In this document: piece by piece, positions 1 to 8,925 of the stretch | Numbering within the stretch: the first letter of the stretch is position 1 | Layout of the letters: each line of letters begins with the position of its first letter | Source: Gammaproteobacteria bacterium | GTDB lineage: Bacteria > Pseudomonadota > Gammaproteobacteria > Pseudomonadales > Pseudohongiellaceae | Reading direction: 5' to 3' | DNA: 64,000 nucleotides | Assembly (NCBI GenBank): GCA_030682575.1 | Contig: JAUXNX010000026.1 | Location: 1 to 64,000, forward strand | Program-made: the position numbers and the translations under genes | The notes under the pieces: model-generated | Told to the model about the DNA's origin: nothing | Database searches by the model: none | The model's input: the letters and a program-made list of their open reading frames with translations, nothing else

Positions 1-63
1 GGTAAATTGAGGCCCACCTTCAGTAAGCGCTGAAGGCCACCTTGCAGTAGCTTGTTAACGCCC

Positions 64-1150
<1,087 letters not shown>

Positions 1151-1245
1151 TTGTTCTGGCGCCAAGGTAAATTGGCGCGGTAGTTGCGCAAGCAAGTGCC
1201 GTGACGATTTACCTTGGTCGCTCAGCAACAGATTGTTATCGTGGC

Positions 1246-1273
1246 TTGCCACTGACGTATATGTTGGTAATAT
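1246..1273 (+). promoter_or_regulatory. candidate promoter of brnTA
   Basis: TTGCCA (1246-1251) and TAATAT (1268-1273) are separated by 16 bp just inside the cassette boundary. A start about 7 nt after the -10 box would fall on the brnT ATG at 1280, so the message may be leaderless. A private promoter is needed because this pair reads against the array. Confidence 0.45.
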
Positions 1274-1279
1274 ACACGT

Positions 1280-1579
1280 ATGATTGAACTTGCGCAGATC
1301 GCAGGCTTTGACTGGGATGATGGAAACTCCAGAAAAAGCTCTGAAAAACATAGTGTTATCCAATCTGAAGCCGAGCAGATATTCTTTAATCAGCCTTTGC
1401 TTCTTCTGGGCGATGTCGCGCATAGCCAAAAGGAAACGAGATACCACGCTTTGGGCAAAACTGATGATGACCGAAAACTCCATGTAACTTTCACCTTGCG
1501 CGCTAAGGGCACATTGATTCGGGTTATCTCTGCCCGGGACATGAACCGAAAAGAGAGGACTGTATATGAGCAAAGCTAA
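1280..1579 (+). CDS. brnT: BrnT-like ribonuclease toxin
   Basis: 99 aa, DUF497/BrnT family. The N-terminal FDWDDGNSRKSSEKH corresponds to the family opening (WD..K...N..KH). The central YHALGKTDD and the C-terminal TLIRVISARDMNRKER are the conserved strand and the Arg-rich end where BrnT places its catalytic residues. BrnT is a RelE-fold RNase that inhibits translation and is neutralised by BrnA. The brnA frame starts 14 nt before this one ends, the usual toxin-first order of the family. It is the only cassette in the array reading on the plus strand, and it lies between attC sites 1 and 2. Confidence 0.85.
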   Translation: MIELAQIAGFDWDDGNSRKSSEKHSVIQSEAEQIFFNQPLLLLGDVAHSQKETRYHALGKTDDDRKLHVTFTLRAKGTLIRVISARDMNRKERTVYEQS

Positions 1580-1841
1580 ATCTAAAGTACCAACATTCAA
1601 AACTGAAGCCGAGGAACGTGCTTTCTGGGAAACGCATGATTCGACCGACTATGTTGATTGGAGTAAAGCTAATAAGGCTGTGTTTCCCAACTTGAAGCCA
1701 TCTACTACAACCATCTCACTGCGACTGCCCGAAGCCTTGCTCGATCGTATCAAAGTAGAAGCCAACAAGCGGGACATGCCTTATCAGTCTCTTATCAAAG
1801 CCTGGCTTGCCCAAGATATTGACGAGCACCGCAGAGCCTGA
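1566..1841 (+). CDS. brnA: BrnA-like antitoxin
   Basis: 91 aa. The N-terminal part (PTFKTEAEERAFWETHDSTD) is the toxin-binding segment typical of BrnA. The C-terminal half (TISLRLPEALLDRIKVEANKR) is a ribbon-helix-helix DNA-binding domain that in the family autorepresses the operon. It overlaps brnT by 14 bp, which suggests translational coupling. Together they form a complete type II toxin-antitoxin cassette. Such cassettes with their own promoters are known in large chromosomal integrons, where they are thought to stabilise the array. Confidence 0.87.
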   Translation: MSKAKSKVPTFKTEAEERAFWETHDSTDYVDWSKANKAVFPNLKPSTTTISLRLPEALLDRIKVEANKRDMPYQSLIKAWLAQDIDEHRRA

Positions 1842-1848
1842 CTGCCCG

Positions 1849-1948
1849 ATAACGCCCATGTTCAAGTGCCAAAGAATGATGGCGTGGTTTTTGCGCAAGC
1901 AAAAGGCATGACAGTATACTTTGGTCGCCTTGAAACTGTTTGTTAGTT
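1849..1948 (-). other. attC site 2
   Basis: About 100 bp from GATAACGCCC to TGTTAGTT with a long imperfect palindrome between. The TAA stop of the neighbouring minus-strand gene (1943-1945) lies inside the right core. It belongs to the long attC group. Confidence 0.85.
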
Positions 1949-2758
1949 GCCTTTGCCTGCGTTTTGCTCTTCAAATCTCTTTTGCAACATTGCTTCATGC
2001 TTTTCTCGGTCTTCTGATGTGTACACATCGGTCTTAAGCTTTTTGAACCCAGTGGCGAAATGGCTAACGTCCTTCTGAATTTTCTCTAAGCTCGAGGACA
2101 TCTTTTCGATCGCATCACCACCAATCTCTGAAACGCCGTTGTACTCAGAGAAATCGAGCACGACCCTGGAGTGAAACTTCATTCCTTCATAGTCTTCGTA
2201 GTCTATGTCAATTTCTGCCGTGTAAGTTAAAGCCCGATCTTGTAGTTTTCCGTGAAGATCGAAGAAGCTGAATATATAGCTAATTCGACTTTCTCCTGGC
2301 CCCAGTGAAGATATACCGTTTTTTATCATCGAGAGTTTGTAGAAATACTCAGTGATATGTTCGTAGACATCTGCGGTATCAGGATTTCTATTTGAAAATT
2401 TGAACTTTATGTTCTGTGCCCCGCCTTTTCCGTTATTAAGGATGTGAACATTTGGTAGGTTGAATCCGGCAGAGCTCTTTCTGAGGTACAGAGTGACATT
2501 TGGCTTAATTGAGTCCTTACGAATTGCCTCTATCTGTGTGAGCTGGACTTGCCGTAGAGCCCATGTTTCCTTGGCGAGGAAAATGGTTAGCACAGCAATG
2601 CATACGGTGGCCAAGGCGGACACCCACGCCGACAAAGTATCATTTGTAAAAATTATTTCGCCTTGGGATCCGGCGCCGATTGCTATCCCAATTACAAATG
2701 CAATTACAAGAAGCAGCAAAAGCATTATCCCTGCGAATATCCAGCTTGATCGTCCCAT
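1943..2758 (-). CDS. cassette protein with one N-terminal membrane anchor, unknown function
   Basis: 271 aa from the ATG at 2758, which has GAGAAG a few bases upstream. The longer frame starts with a TTG inside the attC and is less likely. The N-terminus holds a hydrophobic helix (residues about 5-27) and a second hydrophobic stretch near 40-60. The rest is soluble, with predicted beta-rich and then charged helical sequence at the C-terminus. I recognise no family. It is a cassette gene read in the main array direction, between attC 2 and attC 3. Confidence 0.75.
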   Translation of the reverse strand: MGRSSWIFAGIMLLLLLVIAFVIGIAIGAGSQGEIIFTNDTLSAWVSALATVCIAVLTIFLAKETWALRQVQLTQIEAIRKDSIKPNVTLYLRKSSAGFNLPNVHILNNGKGGAQNIKFKFSNRNPDTADVYEHITEYFYKLSMIKNGISSLGPGESRISYIFSFFDLHGKLQDRALTYTAEIDIDYEDYEGMKFHSRVVLDFSEYNGVSEIGGDAIEKMSSSLEKIQKDVSHFATGFKKLKTDVYTSEDREKHEAMLQKRFEEQNAGKGN

Positions 2759-2789
2759 AATCACTTCTCGCTGATTGGATAGGTGGGTC

Positions 2790-2879
2790 AACTAACGCTC
2801 GGCTTAGCGGCGCACGGAGCAAAGCGTAGTGCGTCCGGGCCGCGTTGTTTGCGGCCGAACTACAGCCGTTTGTTATGCA
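2790..2879 (-). other. attC site 3
   Basis: About 90 bp from AACTAACGCTC to TGTTATGC with GC-rich internal complementary arms. It does not belong to any of the three repeated attC groups in this array. Confidence 0.75.
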
Positions 2880-2904
2880 TTGATTCTTGCCAGTTGAGGT
2901 GCAG

Positions 2905-4530
2905 CTATTGAAGCCCTTCTCTCAAGACCTCACCGATGCTTTTCCGCACTCTCTGAAAATAGTGTTCCTTATGGGCCTCCTGAGCATTCAGCTGTTGAGC
3001 GCGGTAGCCGGTAAGGACCCTGGGAGAAAGGGCCAATTCCATCAATTGGTCCTCCACACGATTGTACTCGGGCCAGTCCGGTGCTCCCGGGCAACTGGGT
3101 TGGCCGGTTCTGATGAAAGATGCCCAGCACTCATGCATGATTTCACTCATGGCCTTGTCTTCCTCTTTCAATAGAAAGCGTGATAAGAACGGGAACATAT
3201 CGTCCAACGTCTCTTCCCATGTGTTCAGCACGTGAGGGAGTTCATAGGCGTGCTCCGCACCACGGACATCGCCCTTGTCCCAGGAAACCACGTATGAATA
3301 CAGATATAAATATACTGGCTGACCATTTTCCAGTTGGTGTGCAACCCAGCGCGCTGGCGCTCCTGCATGGAGATCTGTATAGATCTCGTATGCCAAGTCC
3401 TCCATCGCTTTTTGCTGGTCGTACTGCCGCAGTACATCGGGGTGCGTGTGTTCGATAACTTCCTGTGGCGAGTAACGCAAAGATGACCCGTCGAAATCAT
3501 TCCACCCGATGAGCATGGGTACGTCGATCACGTTGCCGGCACCGATAGCTGCGGTGGCTCCCACTGTGTGCTGGCGTCCGTCAATTGTATAGGGCCCCGT
3601 AACAGGCAAGCGCTGCCACGGCAGTGCGCGAAGCTCCTCTATTGTTGCGTCACAACCACTCAAACCAGCAGTTGTCGCTAGTACACATCCCAGTTGTTCA
3701 TGCTCTTGGTGACTGAGCGGCTCCCACCACCCATTGCCCGATTGGACAATCGCCCGGTGGAACAAACCCGAAGCCTCGGGATTCCCAAGCATTTGCAAGA
3801 TCCCTGCGCCACCTTCGCTGCTACCCATCACCGTCACTTGATCAGGGTCTCCGCCGAATACTCTGATATTGCGCTGCACCCAGCGCAAGGCTTCCAGCCT
3901 ATCCATTTCCGAGTATCGGCCCAAGGACTGGTCAGCGGGTGCCGTACGAGTGAGAGCCGGATGGGCAAATATACCCATGGAGAGCAACCGATAGTTGACA
4001 GACACAAACACTATGTCAGAGCTAGCCATAGCTGTTCCATCGTACATAGGGAACGATGTGCCCAGCCCATTGCCAGGAAAAAATACCACAACGGGTTTGG
4101 GCTCCTCGGTTACCGGCGCAATAATATTAAGAGTTAAACAATCTTCACTACTTTCATCGTTTGGCGGTACGTTGAGAAATATGGTCCAACCTTCTGCGGA
4201 GTAAACGTCCCCCTCATCACGGCGGTCCATATCCATCTGAGCGCACCATGGGCCAAATTCCTTAGCTAGCAGAACGCCATCCCAGGGTTCTTTTTGAGCC
4301 GGCGGCAGCCACCGTCGTTCTCCTATCGGGGGCTCTGCGTAAGGAATACCCAAGAATCGCTGAATGCCGTCGCTTTCATACCCGCGAATCTGGCCTAGCG
4401 CCGTATCTATATCCACGTCGGTCGTCCCGGCGCAGCCAGCGAGCGTGAAGCACAACAGAATAGACACAGCAAGTAGAGCTGATTTACATACTACGCCCGA
4501 TGGTGGTGTGGAGGTGATCCAAGTTTTCAT
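2905..4530 (-). CDS. lipoprotein carboxylesterase (type B / alpha-beta hydrolase)
   Basis: 541 aa, unusually large for a gene cassette. The N-terminus carries a signal peptide with lipobox LAGC (Cys about 33). The body matches carboxylesterase type B: GIPYAEPPIGERRW, SEDCLTLNI, the FFPGNG oxyanion region, and GSSEGGAG with the nucleophilic serine (the usual motif is GESAGG). A catalytic His is expected near GAEHAYELPHV. The substrate is unknown; an outer-membrane or periplasmic ester hydrolase is inferred. It is the only cargo gene here with a clear classical enzyme assignment. About 100 bp of leader (4531-4634) precede it within the cassette. Confidence 0.88.
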   Translation of the reverse strand: MKTWITSTPPSGVVCKSALLAVSILLCFTLAGCAGTTDVDIDTALGQIRGYESDGIQRFLGIPYAEPPIGERRWLPPAQKEPWDGVLLAKEFGPWCAQMDMDRRDEGDVYSAEGWTIFLNVPPNDESSEDCLTLNIIAPVTEEPKPVVVFFPGNGLGTSFPMYDGTAMASSDIVFVSVNYRLLSMGIFAHPALTRTAPADQSLGRYSEMDRLEALRWVQRNIRVFGGDPDQVTVMGSSEGGAGILQMLGNPEASGLFHRAIVQSGNGWWEPLSHQEHEQLGCVLATTAGLSGCDATIEELRALPWQRLPVTGPYTIDGRQHTVGATAAIGAGNVIDVPMLIGWNDFDGSSLRYSPQEVIEHTHPDVLRQYDQQKAMEDLAYEIYTDLHAGAPARWVAHQLENGQPVYLYLYSYVVSWDKGDVRGAEHAYELPHVLNTWEETLDDMFPFLSRFLLKEEDKAMSEIMHECWASFIRTGQPSCPGAPDWPEYNRVEDQLMELALSPRVLTGYRAQQLNAQEAHKEHYFQRVRKSIGEVLREGLQ

Positions 4531-4634
4531 TGTTCGGTTCCTACGATTTTATATTGGCGTCTGTCTTGCAAGACTATACATTCGCGAATATGAATGGCGG
4601 CTTAACAATAAATCGGGCTCACCACTTACATAAT

Positions 4635-4691
4635 GCATAACGCTCAAAACAGCGGCGCATTTATGCGTCCGTCTGCTTTTGCTTGTTAGCG
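4635..4691 (-). other. attC site 4 (short)
   Basis: 57 bp from GCATAACGCTC to TGTTAGCG. The 3' end of the following minus-strand gene (stop at 4661-4663) runs about 30 bp into the site. Confidence 0.75.
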
Positions 4692-5626
4692 TTTTTTTGT
4701 CGATTTTCCCAAGAATCTTCTGGCTCAACTCCGGGATCAAACCAGTAATCTTCTGCGCCGTCTTGATTAGAAATATAGTGCGCCTCAGCTGCGAACCGAG
4801 TTGTCCTATTTAATTCCCTTACAATGTGATCCTCAATATCCAGGTACCCTTGCATTCCTTTCCGATTCAGGAAAATACATTGGCTTGGAGATACTGGCAG
4901 TGTTATTTCGATAGACTCGTACCCGAGTGCTGGAGACCGATAGAACGGAGGTCTTTTGTATGCTTCTGGATCGCGCCAAACACAAGGCGCATCTGACGTA
5001 ATAAAACCTCTACTTGAATTAGTGCAAAGAACGCTGAAGTCCAACCTCCTTAACAATGGAGCAACTGTTGTGATCATTGGGAATAGCATTGTTTCTACAG
5101 GGCTCTCCACAATTTTCCGGACTTCGTCCACGCCCATGCCTTTACCGCTGTCGCTAGATCGCAATGGCTGTATAGATGCCATTCTTCTTCGCTCTTCAGG
5201 ACTTGCGGCTTTCATTTGGGCATCCATTTCTTCCATCATTTCAAGTGGGCGACGCCATTGGTCACTCACATGCTTTAACTGCTGCACTGTTCGGGCGTGC
5301 ATAGATGCAATGAATATGCAAAGTAGAAAGTGTTCTTCTTCAGTCAAATTTTTACGCGACTGTAGTTTCGTATTTCTGATGATAGTAAAAGCGTCCTCTA
5401 TTCCGGAGAGACTCTTTTCGATTGTGAGATCGCGTTCGCCATTATCAGAAGTAATGGTATACATCTCAGTTTGATGAAAGATGTTCTCGGGCGCCTTCTT
5501 TCTCCCATTTTTCTCGTCATTGCGAAACACCCATACATAAGGGGTATGGCCGATAGGAGCACCAATGTCACACCAAGCCTTAAGGTAACATCTCGGGATT
5601 ATGTGTTGTTTCTTATGCTTAGTCAC
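4661..5626 (-). CDS. DUF4238-like protein
   Basis: 321 aa. The N-terminal KKQHIIPRCYLKAWC is the opening signature of DUF4238 proteins ((K)QHYVP..YLK.F). A central acidic/basic helical section and a C-terminal region (GFITSDAPC, TLPVSPSQCIFL) also match the general plan of that family. The function is not established; I infer a possible defence or nuclease role only from context. The start ATG is close to attC 5 and the stop lies inside attC 4, so the gene fills its cassette. No signal peptide or membrane segment is seen. Confidence 0.7.
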   Translation of the reverse strand: MTKHKKQHIIPRCYLKAWCDIGAPIGHTPYVWVFRNDEKNGRKKAPENIFHQTEMYTITSDNGERDLTIEKSLSGIEDAFTIIRNTKLQSRKNLTEEEHFLLCIFIASMHARTVQQLKHVSDQWRRPLEMMEEMDAQMKAASPEERRRMASIQPLRSSDSGKGMGVDEVRKIVESPVETMLFPMITTVAPLLRRLDFSVLCTNSSRGFITSDAPCVWRDPEAYKRPPFYRSPALGYESIEITLPVSPSQCIFLNRKGMQGYLDIEDHIVRELNRTTRFAAEAHYISNQDGAEDYWFDPGVEPEDSWENRQKNANKQKQTDA

Positions 5627-5641
5627 TTTGACGTCTCGTTA

Positions 5642-5746
5642 CGCTAACGCCCATGTTCTGGCGCGAAAGTATGTCGGCGTGGCTTTTGCGTCTTCTGCAA
5701 AAGGCATGACGACATGCTTTTGTCGCTCAGAAACTGTTTGTTAGGC
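5642..5746 (-). other. attC site 5
   Basis: About 105 bp from CGCTAACGCCC to TGTTAGGC, long attC group. The stop codon of the purM-like gene (TAA, 5741-5743) lies in the right core. Confidence 0.87.
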
Positions 5747-6763
5747 CTTGTAGGGCACTGACCCATGACACTCAACCTTTCCTGTACCTGGCACTATCTC
5801 ACCTATGACGTAGGCTCCTTGACCTGCGGACTGAAAATGATCAAGGACTTTGCCTTGGTGTTCCTGCCTGCAAACCAGCGCCATTCCCACACTCAAGTTA
5901 AAAGTACGAAGCATTTCACTATCGGAAATTTTCCCTGACGCACGGAGTATGCTAAAGATTTGCGCTGGCTGGTACAACTCTAGATTGATACTGGCGTCAA
6001 CGGTCTGCGGAAGTATGCGATCAAGATTCTCTTTTATACCACCTCCAGTGATATGTGCTAACCCAGATATGAGTTTGAGTGGAAATAACCCCTTGAGAGG
6101 GCCGTAATAGCACCGATGGGGTTCTAAAACTGCATCAAGGAAATTTGAGCCCGCTACATCGAGCTGCGCCAAATTAGGATCATTGTTAAGAAGGTCTCGA
6201 ACAAGAGTGTACCCATTTGTGTGAAGCCCAGACGATGTCAATGCAATAACAACGTCTCCAGGCATTATCGACGAGCCATCAATTATCTGGCTGCGTTCAA
6301 CTACGCCCACAATGCTGGAGCCCAGAATATATGTACCTGCAGGAACAATGTCGGGTTGTTCCGTAGTTTCTCCGCCTGTAAGTACACATCCCTGCGCCTC
6401 GCAGGCCGCAGCACATCCCGCTACTATTCGTGTGGCTACGCTCTTCTCGAGTTGCCCGCAAACGATGAGATCCTGAACGGCAAGAGGCTCTGCGCCCATC
6501 ACTATGCAGTCATTTATTAGGTGATTAATCATGTCATGACACACGGACTCAATTCGATCATGTGCGAACGCCAGAACCTGCTTTGAGCCTGGCTCTTCAG
6601 TCTTCAGCACGAGTACTGGTTCCGTGAAACGCTTCACGTCAAGGAGGAAGAGCGATGAAAATGCACCGACCTTATTCAGGAGTCGTGGGTCACGATTGTC
6701 GATTAGCTTTCCGAAACCGGCTTTGGTTTTATTGGCTTCGTCGATATTCACTCTGTATTTCAT
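5741..6763 (-). CDS. divergent PurM-like (AIR synthase family) protein
   Basis: 340 aa, normal PurM length. Conserved family features are MINHLINDCIVMGAEPL (ATP-binding/dimer region), VLTGGETTEQPD, GSSIVGVVERSQIIDG, SSGLHTNGYTLVR and HITGGGIKENL. The family's GTDGVGTK loop is replaced by KTEEPGSK (residues about 55-62), so the ATP/substrate site differs from housekeeping PurM. PurM makes aminoimidazole ribonucleotide in purine synthesis; whether this cassette copy keeps that reaction is unclear. It has no signal peptide, so it should be cytosolic. It is complete, with its own attC. An alternative is a relative acting on another formamidine or acyl-phosphate substrate. Confidence 0.8.
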   Translation of the reverse strand: MKYRVNIDEANKTKAGFGKLIDNRDPRLLNKVGAFSSLFLLDVKRFTEPVLVLKTEEPGSKQVLAFAHDRIESVCHDMINHLINDCIVMGAEPLAVQDLIVCGQLEKSVATRIVAGCAAACEAQGCVLTGGETTEQPDIVPAGTYILGSSIVGVVERSQIIDGSSIMPGDVVIALTSSGLHTNGYTLVRDLLNNDPNLAQLDVAGSNFLDAVLEPHRCYYGPLKGLFPLKLISGLAHITGGGIKENLDRILPQTVDASINLELYQPAQIFSILRASGKISDSEMLRTFNLSVGMALVCRQEHQGKVLDHFQSAGQGAYVIGEIVPGTGKVECHGSVPYKA

Positions 6764-6788
6764 GGGATCTCCGAGAGTCCGTTCTATG

Positions 6789-6872
6789 GCCTAACGCTCT
6801 GGAAAACCGGCGACAGCGAAGCTGACGTCCGGTGCGCGCATTTTGCGCACGCAGTTGTTCAGATTGTTATGT
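6789..6872 (-). other. attC site 6
   Basis: 84 bp from GCCTAACGCTC to TGTTATGT. The internal arms (AAAACCGGCG ... CAGTTGTTC) resemble attC 7 and 10. Confidence 0.82.
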
Positions 6873-6875
6873 GTG

Positions 6876-7325
6876 CTAGTTTTCATTTAGTGTTTTGGCA
6901 ATCTCTAAAGCAATGGGAAAGTCGTCGTCGCATGACTTTCCAGAGTACAGAACGATCACAGGGCCATTCACCCAGAATGTTCTTGCAAACCAAATTCTGG
7001 CATTACCCCTTCCATCCCAAGACTCCCCAGTGCGACATACCCAATGTATTTCATTTTCGGTGCCGCTACTTATGAACTCTGTCGTGGACAGATCATCTAC
7101 AAACCCTTCTCTAAATGACGCTACAAATTCTTCGCCAGAAGAATAGGGCCATGAGTTCTTCGAAACGACTTCCCCCACTTTATCCCCGCTCCCGTCGTGG
7201 AGAATGCTGCCTTCTATCTTCCAGCTGTCAGGGATGGACAGGGTCATTACTTCGAAGGCCACATCTGCAGCAGAGGCAGTCATTGGAAGCAAAGCAAGAC
7301 AGTATCTAAAAAGTTGCTTTTTCAT
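6876..7325 (-). CDS. small secreted cassette protein, unknown function
   Basis: About 149 aa from the ATG at 7325, or 153 aa from a GTG at 7337. The N-terminus MKKQLFRYCLALLPMTASAAD is a signal peptide, so the product is exported. The mature part is compact with two Cys (WVCRTGE and GKSCDD) that could form a disulfide. It shows MTLSIPDSWKIEG near the start, similar to small periplasmic beta-sheet proteins, but I recognise no family. The start is uncertain because AGG lies directly against the 7325 ATG. Confidence 0.65.
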   Translation of the reverse strand: MKKQLFRYCLALLPMTASAADVAFEVMTLSIPDSWKIEGSILHDGSGDKVGEVVSKNSWPYSSGEEFVASFREGFVDDLSTTEFISSGTENEIHWVCRTGESWDGRGNARIWFARTFWVNGPVIVLYSGKSCDDDFPIALEIAKTLNEN

Positions 7326-7369
7326 CCTAGTAAACACTCATTGAACACCTGCAGCTCCTGATCACTTAC

Positions 7370-7447
7370 ACATAACGCCCATGAAAACCGGCGGCCGCGC
7401 AGCGGCCGTCCGGCGCCGAAGGCGCGCAGTTGTTCTGTTTGTTAGAC
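7370..7447 (-). other. attC site 7
   Basis: 78 bp from ACATAACGCCC to TGTTAGAC, with a GC-rich hairpin (CGGCGGCCGC..GCGGCCGTCCG). Nearly the same framework as attC 10 at 9319. The TAA stop of the next gene is in the core. Confidence 0.87.
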
Positions 7448-7939
7448 GGCCTTTTTCAAAAACAGGACGAGCTCCTCTTGATTTTGCTTCGACCGCCAAG
7501 CCTTGCCAGTACGAACAAAGCCCAACTTCTTGAGTGTGGCATGCATACCGATATTGCCTATTCTTGATGTAGCGAAAATACCTTTTCCTGCCGCCTGCGT
7601 TACCAAGGGCTCACACAGGGGAAATGAGAGTTTTCTACCACGGGCGCTCGGTAGGACAAATACCCAACCTAGCTCATAGGGGAAATCGCCCTCTGCTAAT
7701 GCTGTAGCTGAATCAGTCGCTACTTGTTTTCGGTGACTCACAAAGGGTGCTTTGAGCCCACCAACTCCAAGCAAACAACCGGTGGATTCGCGGAGGAATC
7801 CCAGAGAAACTCCGCGCGTCATCACTCGATTGCGAAGCCTTTCAGGTTCCACTTCGCCCCCAGCTTGCACAAGCGCAACGAAGTCGTCGATTTCGACTGG
7901 TTGAAACTGCGTTGGTTCACCTGCACACACTTCTGGCAT
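7442..7939 (-). CDS. GNAT-family acetyltransferase
   Basis: 165 aa. The GNAT core is seen as ELGWVFVLPSARGRKLSFPLCEPL, corresponding to the V..Y.G.GIG..L acetyl-CoA loop, followed by IFATSRIGNIGMHATLKKLGFVRTGKAW, where the N....Y.K.GF pattern of GNATs is recognisable as NIGMHATLKKLGF. The substrate is unknown. It shares its cassette with the small gene at 7964, 24 bp upstream in the reading direction. GNAT genes are frequent cassette cargo; resistance to a particular drug cannot be claimed. Confidence 0.72.
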   Translation of the reverse strand: MPEVCAGEPTQFQPVEIDDFVALVQAGGEVEPERLRNRVMTRGVSLGFLRESTGCLLGVGGLKAPFVSHRKQVATDSATALAEGDFPYELGWVFVLPSARGRKLSFPLCEPLVTQAAGKGIFATSRIGNIGMHATLKKLGFVRTGKAWRSKQNQEELVLFLKKAV

Positions 7940-7963
7940 GACTGCTCCTCAGAGGCTAGATTT

Positions 7964-8308
7964 TTACCGCCTCTTCCCTAGGCTAGGAAGGCCCCCAGAT
8001 ATTTCAAGCTTAGTAATGGAGGCTAACTTTGACTTCCTATTTCCCGCAATAATTCTTTCTTCACGCTTTTCGCTGAGCTGCTTATTCAGAATTTGATAAG
8101 CCTTCAATTTAGATTTCGCTTCACTGGTTGCCTCCAGAATTTCGTGCAACTCCCGCGCCAGCGGATGATTCCCTGTGAGATCTATATCATTCTTTTTCAA
8201 CTTTGACTTGAGAGTTCTAAGTCGGTTCTTGTTTTTTCGAATCTGATTTGCATAAATATTTTCAACCGAATCTTCAGACATATCTTTCAGCTTTCTTGTT
8301 CTTTTCAT
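7964..8308 (-). CDS. small charged helical protein, unknown function
   Basis: 114 aa, very rich in Lys, Arg and Glu, with no membrane segment or signal peptide. Long amphipathic stretches (RKNKNRLRTLKSKLKKN, SKLKAYQILNKQLSEKREER) suggest a coiled coil or a nucleic-acid-binding helix. It reads toward the GNAT gene in the same cassette and precedes it by 24 bp, so the two may be cotranscribed. No family recognised. Confidence 0.55.
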   Translation of the reverse strand: MKRTRKLKDMSEDSVENIYANQIRKNKNRLRTLKSKLKKNDIDLTGNHPLARELHEILEATSEAKSKLKAYQILNKQLSEKREERIIAGNRKSKLASITKLEISGGLPSLGKRR

Positions 8309-8332
8309 ATTACTCGATCCTGGCTCAGAAGA

Positions 8333-8411
8333 GTCTAACGCCCGTGCTCACGCGCAATTTTGGAGCTGCAACGCAGCGGAGAAATTGTCGCTGTGCAGCC
8401 GATTGTTATAG
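8333..8411 (-). other. attC site 8
   Basis: 79 bp from GTCTAACGCCC to TGTTATAG. The interior (CACGCGCAATTTTGGAGC ... GAGAAATTGTCGCTGTGCAG) is almost identical to attC 14 at 12231. Confidence 0.87.
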
Positions 8412-8414
8412 CTT

Positions 8415-8807
8415 TTACGCATGTCTGTACACATACCAACACCCGAAACCTACTGCCGCTGAGCAGTAGGCGAACATCAGAAAACCACCGAGAGTACTAC
8501 CTGTTATTAAAGTCACAATTCCCGCTCCGAAGAAACTGATAGGCAATAAATAAGCGAGGGTAAGCCGCTTGTACCTGGACAATAGGTGTATCGCTGGCAG
8601 CCCTAGAAACAAGGTCATCGGATATGCGAAGAAAATCAACCCAACAAAGGCGTAAATATAGAAAGCTTCCAAAGCGGCTCGGATATCAGCACTTGGATCA
8701 AATACGGCACTTACAAGAATGCCGAGCATCATAGCGGGCAGAAGAAAAATCGGCCCTAGCAGAAATGCAAGAACATTCTTACGAGTCGTATTTGAGAGAA
8801 TCTTCAT
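8415..8807 (-). CDS. small integral membrane protein, unknown function
   Basis: 130 aa, with about four hydrophobic helices (residues 13-33, 47-68, 80-103 and 105-125 approximately) and a short basic N-terminus (MKILSNTTRKN). It resembles the many anonymous small membrane proteins of integron cassettes. The stop lies 4 bp from attC 8 and the start 12 bp from attC 9, so the gene fills the cassette. Confidence 0.65.
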   Translation of the reverse strand: MKILSNTTRKNVLAFLLGPIFLLPAMMLGILVSAVFDPSADIRAALEAFYIYAFVGLIFFAYPMTLFLGLPAIHLLSRYKRLTLAYLLPISFFGAGIVTLITGSTLGGFLMFAYCSAAVGFGCWYVYRHA

Positions 8808-8819
8808 AATTTCAATTAG

Positions 8820-8921
8820 CTATAACGCCCTTGTTCTGGCGCCAATGTGTGATGGCGCGGTTTTTGCGACAGCAAAAGGCGTGACAGCATGCATTGGTCG
8901 CTCAGAAACAGATTGTTATGT
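8820..8921 (-). other. attC site 9
   Basis: 102 bp from CTATAACGCCC to TGTTATGT, long attC group. It is the best intact relative of the IS-split attC 1. Confidence 0.88.
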
Positions 8922-8925
8922 GCGC

